This document shows positions 53,679-63,212 of a stretch of 64,000 nt of DNA, piece by piece (the stretch's first letter is position 1; each line of letters starts with the position of its first letter). The DNA comes from Crocinitomicaceae bacterium (GTDB lineage Bacteria > Bacteroidota > Bacteroidia > Flavobacteriales_D > Crocinitomicaceae), in the NCBI GenBank assembly GCA_016709005.1, contig JADJEU010000007.1, positions 124,001 through 188,000 of the forward strand. The letters are read 5' to 3'. A program made the position numbers and the translations under genes. A model generated the notes under the pieces. That model saw nothing but the letters and a program-made list of their open reading frames with translations. It did no database searches and was not told the DNA's origin.

Positions 53679-56600
53679 TTACATCATCATGATGCGTTGA
53701 AAGAATGCCATAAAGGTTTGTTCAATTTGTGCACGCGTTGACGGACTTTGTTTCTGTATTGCCGGTAGTGCACGTTGCACGCGATCTGTAATAGAAAGGA
53801 AATGATCACCAATCTCAGCGCTGAATGCTTCGTCTGTGCCATAGACGTTTACCGCCTGATACAATGAGAACGTAGCGCGGTACGCACCAAAGAAATCATC
53901 AATCATGGTAGCTGTGAATGATGGATCAACACTGATATAGTAATTAATCTCTTCATCAAAAATAGCCATCATTTTCAGCGTCAGCAATTGCGCAGTTTTT
54001 TCATGCCCTGCTGCATAATAGGTAGATACATAAGAAGGGAATACTTTGTCAAAATGGACATTGTATTCTGGCATTACTTGCATTGATCTGTCAAGCACCT
54101 CTTTGATTTTTTGTTTTGCATCAGCCATGATTGCTTCTGATTTTTTAATCTCTGCAGGCAAGTCTGATTTTTTGAAATTACCAATTGGAGTTTGAATTAC
54201 CATACTTGAATCACCAGGCGCTCCCAGCATTTGCGTAAAGCCGGTTACTCTTCCCTGATGCAATTCATATTCTTCCAGATAAGCATCTGCAAGCACACTG
54301 AATTGGACACGGTAGTTATTTGTCAAACGACGTGTGTAGTAATCAACCAATACATCATCATCTTCCATATTACCCCATTTAAATGTGGTTAACAGGTTTT
54401 CATAAAGTTTTGGTTTGTTGATTTCACCCAATGAATTTGGATTTCTGTTTGGTGTGATTTTAAACGGAACCAATTTGTAAACTAAACCTTCAGAGTAGAA
54501 GAATTGGTCAAGCCCTAAATAGGTTGAACGCTCAGCAGAGCTTGCAAAATAGATTGGGCGTGCCCAGTCAAAATGTGCAACAATATCCAAAATCATCAAG
54601 TCAGCTTTGAAGATGCTTTGACGTGGAATTTTCCATTGAATTTTATCCTGAATGCGGTGAGCATCTGCTTCTGAAACCATTCCGGTTTTCATTACATTTT
54701 CTTTGTTCACTTTTACAGTCAACCCTTTTGTCGGCATGAAGAAAACACTTCCGCCTCCACGGTTTTCAATGTTTGCATCATCGCGCAACCAGGCCATGGT
54801 AAAGTCAGCCGGTAAATAATCAAACGCATCATTCAGGTCAAGCATAATTTGCTGAACAGCATAAAGATCATTTTCTACCATGCCATAATTTGCTTGTCCT
54901 TTTTGAAGGAGATTGAAAATCAAATTGCGGAATTCAAAATAAGTTCCTGTGGTATCAAAGTTTGGCAATTTAGCCAAAAGCTCAGGCTCTTTCGTTGCAA
55001 ACTGTGTGCGTGAAAGTGTGCTGTATAAGCTGTCGCATGCAGCAGCAAATGCTGGTTTGAACAAGTCAGGATTGAACTCAATTTTTTTGTTGATGATGTC
55101 TTTCCATTTTTGTGGAACCTCGGCATCGTTCATCGTAAGTTCGTTTGTGCTCAACACATACATGTAATCACGGTTTCCGTTTTGACGGTACTGATCTTCT
55201 GTAAACTTGATTGGAAGCGGCTCAGAGTCGTACGCTTTACGCGTCATTTGTTCGGTGTACCAATCGGTATTCAAGAGACTCAGGTTACACACACGTACAT
55301 TTGTTTTTACGCCTTCCACCTCTTGTAAATACCACAATGGGAACGTATCGTTATCACCGTTTGTAAAAATTACGGCATTGTCATCACAACTGATCAAATA
55401 GTTGTAAGCCAAATCACGTGCGGTATAACGGTCACTTCTGTCGTGATCATCCCAGCCGGTAATACCCATCATAATTGGAATCGGCAAGGCAAGCAGCGTT
55501 GAGGTAAGCGCGCCGTGAGTTTCGTTGGAAAGTACTTTTCTCAGCACAATCATCAACGCAAAAGCAGCAGCAATGACAAAGCTTACATAAAGCATACTAA
55601 GTGAAAGGGTTGTGTCTGCTACGCTGAAAACTATTCCCAATCCAACCAACGGTGCAATCAGCATAGCAAGTTCTTTCCAAATCATTGTTTTGTAAGCCTG
55701 ATAAAGCGCAAGAACACCTAAACCAATAAAGATTGAGAATGCATAGAATGAAGCTGCATAAGCATAATCACGCTCACGTGGCTCGGTTGGTTTTTGATTC
55801 AGATAAATGATGATTGCAAATCCGGTTAACAAGAAAAGCAACATTACAATCCACCATTCTTTAGACGCTTTCATCAACATAAAAATGAAACCAATCAATC
55901 CTAAGATTAAAGGCAACATGTAGAATTTGTTGTGTGATTCGTTTTCTCTGATGAAGGCTGGTGTGATTACATTGTCCCATTTCTCAACACTTCCTTTACC
56001 TTCCAGATTTGTTGTCAGATAAGTTGTCGCTTCAATTTCTGAAGTGAATGATTTTAGTGTTGATCCGCTGCTGTCTTTTACAAGATATTTTTCTACTTCA
56101 GCATCTGCAATTTGATTACCGATGTGGTGTTTATCAATAAAATTTAAACCAGAAATCCAGTTCCCGTCTCTTGCTCCACCGTATCCTTGTTCATCCCATT
56201 GACGACCTGAGAAATTCCACATGAAATAACGCCAGTACATCCAGTCAACCTGATATCCTCCAAAATAAGAAAGGTTTTCACCCATTGTAGGTTTGCGGTT
56301 GCCCTGATGCCCTGACCAGCTTTTGTAGCCTTGAATGTGACGTTCATCCTGGCTGTACATTCTTGGAAAGAACGTGCAGTGCTCAGGATCATAAGTCGGT
56401 TTTCCATTGGCACCATCAAAAGTCAAAAGATATTTTTCTACAATTTCACCGCCATTAGTTTTTACAAACTCTTCAGCTTCAGCTTTGTTTTTGAATCCTT
56501 TTACATCTTTTCCTGTGCGGCTAACAACAACATATAAGCGGTGATACACATCGCTTCTGTCTGCCCACTCTGTGCGCGGATTCATTTCTGCCGTAAAATA

Positions 56601-57719
56601 TTCTCCGTAAAGAATTGGCCAGTCACCGTATTGTTCACGCTTCAAATAAGATTCAAGACTTACTAAGTTTTCAGGATCGTTTTCATCCAAAGGTGTGTTT
56701 GCATTTGAACGAATGACAATCATGGCAAAACAAGAATAACCAATAAAGATCATAGACAAAGCCCACGTGCTGGTATTCAGAATTGGTAAGTTTTTGCGCT
56801 TGCTGTACATCAATAATGCAACTACAATGGCAGTCATGAAAATAAAGAAGAAGAAGGTACCCGCATTAAACGGCATGCCCAAACTGTTTACAAAGAAGCG
56901 CTCAAACCAACCTGCAATTTGAATGGTGCGTGGAATCAAAACTGCTTGCACAATTCCCAGTGTTACAATTCCAATCAGACCGGTAACAATGAAGCCCATT
57001 GGTGTAACGGTTTTGTATTTTCTGAAATAGATAACGTATGCAATAGCCGGAATACAAAGGAGGTTCAATAAATGGACTCCGATTGAAAGACCCACCATGA
57101 AGAAAATAAAAATCAACCAACGATTTGGATTCACTGCTTGAATGGCTGCGTTTTCAGGATACCATTCCTGATCTTGTACTTCGTTATCCCATTTAAAGAT
57201 TGCCCAAATTACAATAGCTGTAAAGAAAGATGACATCGCATAAACCTCACCCTCAACGGCAGAAAACCAGAATGAATCTGTGAAGGTATAAGCTACGGCT
57301 CCAATTAAACCACTTCCTAGAATGGCCCATTGTTCCGCTTGTGTTAACGAACGACCCACCGATTTTTTTGGAGTTGTATCAGTTGATCCAAATACGGTTG
57401 ACGGTGACAATACAATTCTTTTTCCAATCATGGTGATTGTCCAGAATAGGAATAGAATGGTAAATGAACTACTCAAAGCAGACATGGAGTTAACCATATA
57501 CGCCGCACTATCCGCATCAGCAAACACAGTAAACAATCTGCCCAGCATCATAAAAAGCGGTGCTCCCGGCGGGTGACCTACTTCTAGCTTATAGGCCGTT
57601 GTGATATATTCCCCGCAATCCCATAAACTGGTTGTCGGTTCGAGTGTCATAATGTAAACACTTGTGGCAAATAGAAATACCATCCAGCCTACAATGGTGT
57701 TCAGTCTTTTGTAATCCAT
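53679..57719 (-). CDS. DUF2723 polytopic glycosyltransferase-like membrane protein
   Basis: A 1346-residue inner-membrane protein. The opening YKRLNTIVGWMVFLFATSVYIMTLEPTTSLWDCGEYITTAYKLEVGHPPGAP (in outline) with the acidic DCGEY is the DUF2723 signature, and GT-C-type helices fill the N-terminal half. The stretch FFPRMYSQDERH...WMYWRYFMWNFSGRQWDEQG and DNDTFPLWYLQEVEG are further family marks. A large soluble C-terminal region follows (about 900-1346). The protein is longer than usual, with two similar inserts of about 35 residues (TGKDVKGFKNKAEAEEFVK near 400 and SSGSTLKSFTSEIEATTYL near 560). The role is predicted transfer of sugar from a lipid carrier. The deacetylase gene follows immediately. 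Confidence 0.87.
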   Translation of the reverse strand: MDYKRLNTIVGWMVFLFATSVYIMTLEPTTSLWDCGEYITTAYKLEVGHPPGAPLFMMLGRLFTVFADADSAAYMVNSMSALSSSFTILFLFWTITMIGKRIVLSPSTVFGSTDTTPKKSVGRSLTQAEQWAILGSGLIGAVAYTFTDSFWFSAVEGEVYAMSSFFTAIVIWAIFKWDNEVQDQEWYPENAAIQAVNPNRWLIFIFFMVGLSIGVHLLNLLCIPAIAYVIYFRKYKTVTPMGFIVTGLIGIVTLGIVQAVLIPRTIQIAGWFERFFVNSLGMPFNAGTFFFFIFMTAIVVALLMYSKRKNLPILNTSTWALSMIFIGYSCFAMIVIRSNANTPLDENDPENLVSLESYLKREQYGDWPILYGEYFTAEMNPRTEWADRSDVYHRLYVVVSRTGKDVKGFKNKAEAEEFVKTNGGEIVEKYLLTFDGANGKPTYDPEHCTFFPRMYSQDERHIQGYKSWSGHQGNRKPTMGENLSYFGGYQVDWMYWRYFMWNFSGRQWDEQGYGGARDGNWISGLNFIDKHHIGNQIADAEVEKYLVKDSSGSTLKSFTSEIEATTYLTTNLEGKGSVEKWDNVITPAFIRENESHNKFYMLPLILGLIGFIFMLMKASKEWWIVMLLFLLTGFAIIIYLNQKPTEPRERDYAYAASFYAFSIFIGLGVLALYQAYKTMIWKELAMLIAPLVGLGIVFSVADTTLSLSMLYVSFVIAAAFALMIVLRKVLSNETHGALTSTLLALPIPIMMGITGWDDHDRSDRYTARDLAYNYLISCDDNAVIFTNGDNDTFPLWYLQEVEGVKTNVRVCNLSLLNTDWYTEQMTRKAYDSEPLPIKFTEDQYRQNGNRDYMYVLSTNELTMNDAEVPQKWKDIINKKIEFNPDLFKPAFAAACDSLYSTLSRTQFATKEPELLAKLPNFDTTGTYFEFRNLIFNLLQKGQANYGMVENDLYAVQQIMLDLNDAFDYLPADFTMAWLRDDANIENRGGGSVFFMPTKGLTVKVNKENVMKTGMVSEADAHRIQDKIQWKIPRQSIFKADLMILDIVAHFDWARPIYFASSAERSTYLGLDQFFYSEGLVYKLVPFKITPNRNPNSLGEINKPKLYENLLTTFKWGNMEDDDVLVDYYTRRLTNNYRVQFSVLADAYLEEYELHQGRVTGFTQMLGAPGDSSMVIQTPIGNFKKSDLPAEIKKSEAIMADAKQKIKEVLDRSMQVMPEYNVHFDKVFPSYVSTYYAAGHEKTAQLLTLKMMAIFDEEINYYISVDPSFTATMIDDFFGAYRATFSLYQAVNVYGTDEAFSAEIGDHFLSITDRVQRALPAIQKQSPSTRAQIEQTFMAFFQRIMMM

Positions 57720-57833
57720 ATCTTCGTTTTAAGCAGTGCGAATTTAGAAATATATTCGGAGCAAGTCTCTTAAAAAAGACTAAAACGGCGGCATATTGAC
57801 ATAGATTATCAACTAAGAATTTTGAATAAGGAC

Positions 57834-57862
57834 TTGCGAAATAAAAAAAATGTATAACTTTG
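57834..57862 (+). promoter_or_regulatory. Promoter of tRNA-Gln
   Basis: TTG at 57834-57836 and TAACTTTG at 57855-57862 are separated by 18 bases, a near-consensus Bacteroidota promoter. Transcription would start about 57868-57870, about 80 bases upstream of the tRNA. The leader can form a hairpin from GCTAAAC (57868 on) and GTTTAGC (57902 on). Confidence 0.75.
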
Positions 57863-57947
57863 CACCCGCTAAACGCGTAGATTGTTTCAGTACAATGAAG
57901 GGTTTAGCCAGATTTAGTGGAGCATTACTAAACTGAAAAAGCCAAAT

Positions 57948-58020
57948 TGTCCGATGGTGTAATTGGCAACACATCTGGTTTTGGTCCAGAGGAGTCTAGG
58001 TTCGAGCCCTAGTCGGACAA
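57948..58020 (+). tRNA. tRNA-Gln (anticodon UUG)
   Basis: A 73-base cloverleaf. Acceptor stem TGTCCGA/TCGGACA pairs perfectly, with discriminator A at 58020. The anticodon stem TCTGG/CCAGA encloses loop TTTTGGT, so the anticodon is TTG. The T arm CTAGG/CCTAG encloses TTCGAGC. CCA is not encoded, normal in Bacteroidota. A near-consensus promoter lies upstream and a terminator 6 bases downstream. Confidence 0.96.
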
Positions 58021-58025
58021 CGATA

Positions 58026-58052
58026 AAAGACCGCTTATTTCAAGCGGTCTTT
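58026..58052 (+). terminator. Rho-independent terminator of tRNA-Gln
   Basis: An 11-bp perfect stem with 5-base loop followed by T residues, starting 6 bases after the tRNA end. Confidence 0.9.
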
Positions 58053-58113
58053 TTTTATGGAATTATTTTGGGCGAGAAGTTTATACTGAGCGCAACGCAG
58101 TGAAGTCGAAGTA

Positions 58114-58130
58114 AGCCCTAGTCGGACAAC
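58114..58130 (+). repeat. Exact 17-base copy of the tRNA-Gln 3' end
   Basis: AGCCCTAGTCGGACAAC repeats 58005-58021 exactly, 109 bases downstream, and is followed by a terminator just as the tRNA is. This suggests either the remnant of a second tandem tRNA-Gln or an attachment-site-like duplication. No integrase gene is nearby. Confidence 0.75.
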
Positions 58131-58134
58131 AACG

Positions 58135-58163
58135 AAGGAGTTAGGAAACTAGCTCCTTTTTTT
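58135..58163 (+). terminator. Second Rho-independent terminator with GAAA tetraloop
   Basis: AAGGAGTTAG (58135-58144) and CTAGCTCCTT (58149-58158), one G-T pair, GAAA loop and a T tract to 58163. Confidence 0.85.
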
Positions 58164-58366
58164 GTGGCTTGTAGTGAAGATTTTTTAATTGTTCGCCTCG
58201 TGCACAAAAATATTTCCGGATCTCTAAGTTGTCGAATCGAAGGTTTCTATGAAGATTTTTGCGGATGCTTGTTCTGACATATCGAATCAGTGTAATAAAT
58301 AGCTTCAAAGAATTACAAACTGCAGCTCAGAGCATAATTTCCTATCTTAGTTCAAATTTAATCCAA

Positions 58367-59929
58367 ATGAAATCACTCTTTCTCCTAATTGGGATTGTAG
58401 CTTTTTGCACGGGTCAATCACAAGTCTATTTGCAAAAGTCATACGTTACTCCTCATATTTCTCACGGCAGCGATATCCGCCTTCTGAGTGATGATGGATA
58501 TATTATCGCAGGCCTCCATAATAGCGCCAGCACAGCAACTGCAGGCTACCATGTACTGAGACTGAACGAGCTCGGTGACACACTATGGACCCGCATATTT
58601 AAGACTGAAAACATATGGAGTCACCCCAGAATTATTCCAGTAAACGCCGGTGGTTTTTTAATGGCAGGGAGTTATAGTTTTGGAGGACTTGCAATATTTC
58701 GATTGAATGATTTGGGTGACACCTTATGGACCAAAACATTTACCGTTGGAGGTGGAGGCGAAATGCCGGTTCCAATTGAAACGGCTGATGGTGGATTTGC
58801 AATTGGCGGGCAACAAGCGTGGCAAACATATCTTGTTCGGCTTGATTCAGATGGAAATATTTTGTGGGACCATCGCTATTCAGGTGTTGGTGGATTTATT
58901 TCAGAGCATGTGGAACCGCGGGCCGATTTAATTGTAGAGCCTGATGGAAGTTTTGTTCTGGCTGGTTGTACGAGAAGCGCTGGTATGGATGAAGGAAATG
59001 GGGTGGTTATCAAAACGGACGCAAATGGAGTTGTTACCTGGTTGACCATTGTTGGTGGTTCAGGCCAGGATGACTTTAAGGGAATTACTAGTCTTGCAAA
59101 TGGTGATTATGCGGCTGTTGGTTACAGTGGAAGTTTTGGAGGTTCAGGTGCAAAAGTTTTTTTGACAAGGTTTGATTCTTTAGGGACAGTGTTGTGGAGT
59201 AAAACGTACGATGCGAATTTGGATGACATGGGATACTCTGTGCTTGAACGTGTAAACGGTGACCTTACAATTTGTGGAAGCACAGGGCCTTTCTATTCAA
59301 CAGATTTTTATGGAATTTTATTTTCAACCGACTCATTGGGCAACCTGATCTGGTCACAAAAATATAGTGAACACAGTGGTTTTAAATCAGCCGATTTCAC
59401 CCCCGAAGGAGGATATGCGCTCACGGGTTATGTGATCGATGCTTCTTCTCCTCAAGGCTCAACCGTTTTTATAAAGGCAAATGAACTTGGAAAGTGGGAC
59501 TGTAACACGCAAGCCCTGACGCTCACAACTGTTCAGCAAACTCCACTCATCAGTAATACGTTTAATACATTCAGTGGAACTGCACTAACCAATTATTTGT
59601 TAGAAATTCAGCCACCTGACTTTACAGATAATTTAATCTGCAAAGCCTGGCAGACAGGTATCACCGAGCAGGATTTAACTGAAAGCGGGTTCAGTGTTTA
59701 TCCTATGCCTGCCGATCAGAATATAGTAATTATGTTGCACGAAAATCACCAACCAGTGAAGAGAATAGAAGTGTATAACAGCACTGGTCAAATTGTATAT
59801 TCTGCCGATGAAGTAGCTAACCAGGAAAATACAATTGATACATCAAGCTATCCGGATGGCATTTACCTTTTAGGGATTACATTAGCAAATGATGAAGTGC
59901 AATTTCAAAAAGTAGTCGTTCAGCATTAA
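58367..59929 (+). CDS. T9SS type A cargo protein with propeller-like repeats
   Basis: A 520-residue secreted protein starting at ATG 58367, which gives the signal peptide KSLFLLIGIVAFCTGQSQ. The frame upstream to 58259 has no signal character. The body consists of repeats like GGFAIGGQQAWQTYLVRLDSDGN and LNELGDTLWTRIFKT, suggesting a beta-propeller of about seven blades. The last 80 residues (ESGFSVYPMPADQNIVIML, KRIEVYNSTGQIVYSA, DTSSYPDGIYLLGITL) are a type A sorting domain (Por secretion tail), distinct from the type B domains elsewhere in the window. No PorP/SprF gene is adjacent, as usual for type A cargo. Ligand unknown. Confidence 0.87.
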   Translation: MKSLFLLIGIVAFCTGQSQVYLQKSYVTPHISHGSDIRLLSDDGYIIAGLHNSASTATAGYHVLRLNELGDTLWTRIFKTENIWSHPRIIPVNAGGFLMAGSYSFGGLAIFRLNDLGDTLWTKTFTVGGGGEMPVPIETADGGFAIGGQQAWQTYLVRLDSDGNILWDHRYSGVGGFISEHVEPRADLIVEPDGSFVLAGCTRSAGMDEGNGVVIKTDANGVVTWLTIVGGSGQDDFKGITSLANGDYAAVGYSGSFGGSGAKVFLTRFDSLGTVLWSKTYDANLDDMGYSVLERVNGDLTICGSTGPFYSTDFYGILFSTDSLGNLIWSQKYSEHSGFKSADFTPEGGYALTGYVIDASSPQGSTVFIKANELGKWDCNTQALTLTTVQQTPLISNTFNTFSGTALTNYLLEIQPPDFTDNLICKAWQTGITEQDLTESGFSVYPMPADQNIVIMLHENHQPVKRIEVYNSTGQIVYSADEVANQENTIDTSSYPDGIYLLGITLANDEVQFQKVVVQH

Positions 59930-60235
59930 CTAGATGACTAGCATTCTACTTAATTTAATATATCTGGTCGGTACGTCTGCAAAAAAAACCGCTGATCTAT
60001 CTTCTAGAAGCAAATTAAATCCGCGTAAATCTGCGAAAAAAAATCTGCGTAATCTGCGGGAAATAATATACAACGAATCAGCACGCTTCGAATTGAAGAC
60101 GTTAATGTTGTATAAATCTCACCAACATAGAAAGATATTTTTTGTAGGGCAGTGTCATTGATTGTGGTCTTTTCGAGAAAATTTCTTGATTGGATTTAAA
60201 ATCAGTATATTTATTACATCCTAAAATTTGCCACT
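59930..60235. repeat. Gene-free stretch with 'CTGCGTAAATCTGCG'-type repeats
   Basis: No gene in 306 bases. At 60019-60063 the text ATCCGCGTAAATCTGCG and TCTGCGTAATCTGCGGGAAA form a partial tandem, matching a dispersed intergenic repeat type of Bacteroidota. An open frame across it has no protein-like features. The end (60200-60230) has AT-rich sequence suited to a promoter for the 60236 gene, but no exact TAnnTTTG box. Confidence 0.55.
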
Positions 60236-60793
60236 ATGAAAAAATTCGCAACCGTTTTATTCGTGTTATCAGCATTTAATCTCTGTGGACAAGTTTATGT
60301 TGTTACTCCTGATGGGCTTCGTGATAAGGATATTGTTGACCAGTCGTACCTTGTAATTAATGTGGAAGGGAAAACGGCTTCTCAACTTTATGATAATGCT
60401 CTTAAGTATATAAACGCTACGCACAAAAATCCTGAGTATGCGATGAAGGGAAATGTTGCTGGAGAATATCTCAAGTTTACGACTTACGTTCCTGATTTTT
60501 TGATCATAGAACATATGAAGGCTAATTACGACATGAACTTATCACTGACAACTGAACTGAATTTTAAGGATGGTCGGGTTAAGCTTGAATTTATTGAAAT
60601 TGGCATGGCTACAGACTCTGGCACAAAATTATTGTTTATGCAAGAAATGGTTGGGGTAGATATTCCAATTTATACAAAGAAACTTGAGTTGAAAAAACCT
60701 GAAGCAAAAACGGCGGTAGAAAATTATTTTAATGGTCGTGTGAAGGAGCTGACAGATTATTTATTTGAGCGCACAGCATCTGATAAATGGTAA
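60236..60793 (+). CDS. DUF4468-like secreted protein
   Basis: A 185-residue protein with signal peptide (MKKFATVLFVLSAFNLCGQ). The mature pattern, SYLVINVEGKTASQLYDNALKYINATHKNPEYAMKGNVAGEYLKFTTY in outline, then a beta-strand-rich part and a closing helix (VENYFNGRVKELTDYLFER), fits the DUF4468 family of Bacteroidota, a TBP-like fold predicted in the periplasm or outer membrane. Function is unknown. Monocistronic. Confidence 0.78.
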   Translation: MKKFATVLFVLSAFNLCGQVYVVTPDGLRDKDIVDQSYLVINVEGKTASQLYDNALKYINATHKNPEYAMKGNVAGEYLKFTTYVPDFLIIEHMKANYDMNLSLTTELNFKDGRVKLEFIEIGMATDSGTKLLFMQEMVGVDIPIYTKKLELKKPEAKTAVENYFNGRVKELTDYLFERTASDKW

Positions 60794-61260
60794 TCTATTT
60801 TTCTCAAGCAAAGACACCCTTAGCCAGCCGAAGAAGACCCGAAGATTATTTTAAAGTTGATCTCTGTGTAATTCTTTCCAACGAAGTTTTAGCAAAAAGA
60901 CTGTAGATTCCTCCGCTAAACAAATTTAGTCTGGCTAAATCTTCAAAAATCTGTGCGTTGAACCCTTTCGATCAATCGCTTCAGTTCAAAAAAAAGAATG
61001 AATTTTTCAGCTGATGGAAACGTCATGTGAGTTTAGCAGAGACTTCTGTCATTCGCCAGCGATTGGTTATTTTGAATTAGTAAATCATAAGTGCGTTTCT
61101 CGCTTCCTTGAAAATGGCAACACTTTAGGAGTTTACTTCTTTCTGAACTACATCCCCCACATTTCTTACTTCGTCGAATTCAAATTGATTTCACGTTTTC
61201 TTTTTTGTAACTTATTAGTAAGTCTAATTAACGCATGTGTATGAACTAAAACTTACAGTT
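60794..61260. other. Gene-free stretch of 467 bases, nothing recognised
   Basis: No protein-like reading frame was found. A 76-residue frame at 61014-61244 has random-looking composition. AT-rich text precedes the next gene (a TTTTTTG is present near 61200), but no full promoter could be called. Confidence 0.5.
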
Positions 61261-61697
61261 ATGAAAACGCTCAATCCAACTTTTTTCCTACTTGTTTTTT
61301 CATCCGTGAATATTTCATTTGCACAGGATTCTATAAATTCAGATGCTGAGTTATCTGCTCAACTAGTTGGCACATGGGAACATGTCAGTTCAACGTATCC
61401 ATCTGGTGATGTGTCAACGTATCAAAGAAAGTTTCAATTTTATGTTGACGGAACGGGTGTTTGTGCGCGCTACACGGATTTGGATACCGTATTGATTCAT
61501 TTGAATGGACAGTTAAAGACAGTGTCATTTCACTGTTTGAAGTTCGTAAAAATGGAAAAAGCATTTATGCAGATTCGCAAATTATCACTTTTGTAGATCT
61601 GCAAAAAATGCATTTATCTGATGCTTATTGTGATGATCAAACTGGAAAAATATGTTGCTACAGAAGAAGTACTGATTTGGAAATTGCCAAGTTCTGA
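61261..61697 (+). pseudogene. Lipocalin-like secreted protein, interrupted by a frameshift
   Basis: Starts at ATG 61261 with a signal peptide (NPTFFLLVFSSVNISFAQ) and continues LVGTWEHVSSTYPSGDVSTYQRKFQFYVDG in outline, a pattern of small lipocalin-like proteins. The frame then turns into non-protein-like text, while the frame one base earlier takes over with FEWTVKDSVISLFEVRKNGKSIYADSQIITFVDL and ends at 61697. Joining them needs one added base near 61485-61500 and gives about 145 residues. The body looks otherwise intact, so a recent mutation or an assembly error is likely. Convergent with the DUF2461 gene, one base apart. Confidence 0.72.
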
Positions 61698-61698
61698 A

Positions 61699-62374
61699 TT
61701 AAAGTGATTCACCATTAGCATCAGTAGTCAAAGCCAAACTCATATAATCAAAAAATGGACGCATTTCTTTGAAAGCCGCGTTCATTTTCAAATGAAAATT
61801 GGGTGCTAAAACTTCTTCATCACTGAATGGTTTGTAAAGCAGAAATTGTTTCATCTTAATAAGATCCATGTGTTTGTGATCCTTATCAAATCCTTTGGCG
61901 GCGGTTTTTAATGACTCACCTTGCATTTCACCAAAAGTAGATTTGAATTTTTTTGTTTTTAAAATTTCTTTGAGCTCATCCCCGTTGGAAGCAATGTCTT
62001 CGCGAATGCGTTTTAAATCTTCAGGGGATGGCCCCCAAAAGCCTCCGCCTACAAATGTATTTCCGGGTTGAATGTGAAAATAATATCCGCCACGTAAGGC
62101 TGCTGTTGCACGCTTAAATCCTCCGCCAAAATGAGTATTGTAAGGTGTTTTATCCGATGAAAAACGAATGTCCCTGTAAATGCGGTGCAAACTTTTTTTG
62201 CCTGAAGCGGTTTCAATGTTGTCGTGTTTGTGCATCTCTTTTAAAAGGGCATCTGCAAACTGAATGACTTTTTCGTGCTCACGCAAATACTCGTCTTTGT
62301 GTGCATTGAACCAATCACGGTCGTTATTTTTTTTGAGCTTTTTAAAAAATCAAAATTGATTTGTCGAGTTGCAT
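61699..62374 (-). CDS. DUF2461-family protein, interrupted by a frameshift
   Basis: The frame from a TTG at 62286 encodes the body: YNTHFGGGFKRATAALRGGYYFHIQPGNTFVGGGFWGP in outline, the hallmark of DUF2461 (TIGR02453). Upstream, the same frame continues with KLKKNNDRDWFNAHKDEYLRE, the normal start of the family, but meets a stop. Another frame begins ATG 62372-62374, MQLDKSILIF. Removing one T from the T6 run on the minus strand (plus-strand A6, 62344-62349) joins them. Full length about 225 residues. Function unknown, cytoplasmic. Confidence 0.82.
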
Positions 62375-62496
62375 AGTAGAAAAAAGTTAAAATCTTTAAA
62401 CCAAATTTAGGCAGTTTGCAGATTGCACAGGCAATTCTTTTAAATCTCTTCTAAATCTCTTGCGTTTGCGCAATTAATTTGTGATGATACCGATTC

Positions 62497-63096
62497 TTAC
62501 TTTGTCTCATATTTTCCTCTCAGCAAGCCAAACATTAAATTAAATGAACAACCCACAGACTGAAGTTTATTGCTGAAAACGGCATACGGTGAAATACTTA
62601 TTCCTATGCCTCGTCCAAGCGGGAGTTCCAAACTTGGGTTCAGAATAATTCCGGTTGACTCAGCCAGACTACTTTTAGGGATGTAGTTTGCTTCAAAAAG
62701 CCCGCCGTAAGTAGATTCCCACTCTGTTACTTTCTTTTCTTTTATTCTGGCCACACCAACCGCCAGATTTAATCTAACAAAGTGAAAATCTTTGAATTTT
62801 AAAACTCTGCCTAAAGTAAAGTATTGAAAAGAAAGTCGGTCTTTAGGTCTGCTCAATGAAAATAATCCTCTGCTGTAATTTGGGGGCAATGTTTCTGCTA
62901 CACGCATGTTTGAAGAAGAACCATATTTCAACGCAAATTTTTCTTTGTAAACGTATTGCAATGAGCCACTGGTTCCCAAATAATCACCTGTTGCTATATT
63001 TAGACCAGATGTTACATACAGTGCATGATTTTGAAAAAGTTGGGCTTGTCCGCTTAAACTGACAACCAAGCTGAAAAGAATAATAATTTGTTTCAT
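62497..63096 (-). CDS. Predicted outer-membrane beta-barrel protein
   Basis: A 199-residue protein with signal peptide (MKQIIILFSLVVSLSGQAQ). Regular strands (ALYVTSGLNIATGDYLGTSGSLQYVY, FHFVRLNLAVGVARI, GIGISISPYAVFS) and few Cys fit a small barrel of eight to ten strands. No family was recognised. No neighbouring gene gives a clue; the frameshifted 63-64 kb gene is in the same orientation with about 115 bases between. Confidence 0.7.
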   Translation of the reverse strand: MKQIIILFSLVVSLSGQAQLFQNHALYVTSGLNIATGDYLGTSGSLQYVYKEKFALKYGSSSNMRVAETLPPNYSRGLFSLSRPKDRLSFQYFTLGRVLKFKDFHFVRLNLAVGVARIKEKKVTEWESTYGGLFEANYIPKSSLAESTGIILNPSLELPLGRGIGISISPYAVFSNKLQSVGCSFNLMFGLLRGKYETK

Positions 63097-63212
63097 ATTT
63101 TACCGATTGATGACCCAAAGTTGGGCATATTCAAACGGCAATTAAAATTGAATTCCGCTGCTTATTCGTATGACTTGCGGATAGCGCAAACTATTTCAGA
63201 TCTAAGAAGCGA

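Larger units (their letters stand above)
58021..58366. other. Gene-free stretch after tRNA-Gln: terminators and tRNA-end duplicate
   Basis: No gene was found in this 346-base stretch. Terminator 1 is AAAGACCGCTT (58026-58036) / AAGCGGTCTTT (58042-58052) plus a T tract. A short repeat-like segment (ACTGAGCGCAACGCAGTGAAGTCGAAG) follows at about 58087-58112. Then comes AGCCCTAGTCGGACAAC (58114-58130), an exact copy of the tRNA 3' end plus one base (58005-58021). A second terminator then follows. The rest (58165-58366) shows nothing recognisable. Confidence 0.75.

Noticed and set aside
58114..58130. Phage or genomic-island attachment site
   Set aside because: The copy of the tRNA end is real, but there is no integrase, no mobile gene and only about 100 bases between the copies.
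59934..60161. A 75-residue frame
   Set aside because: It covers a dispersed non-coding repeat and has no protein-like features.
61014..61244. A 76-residue frame
   Set aside because: It has random-looking composition and an unsupported start, with no neighbour suggesting a role.
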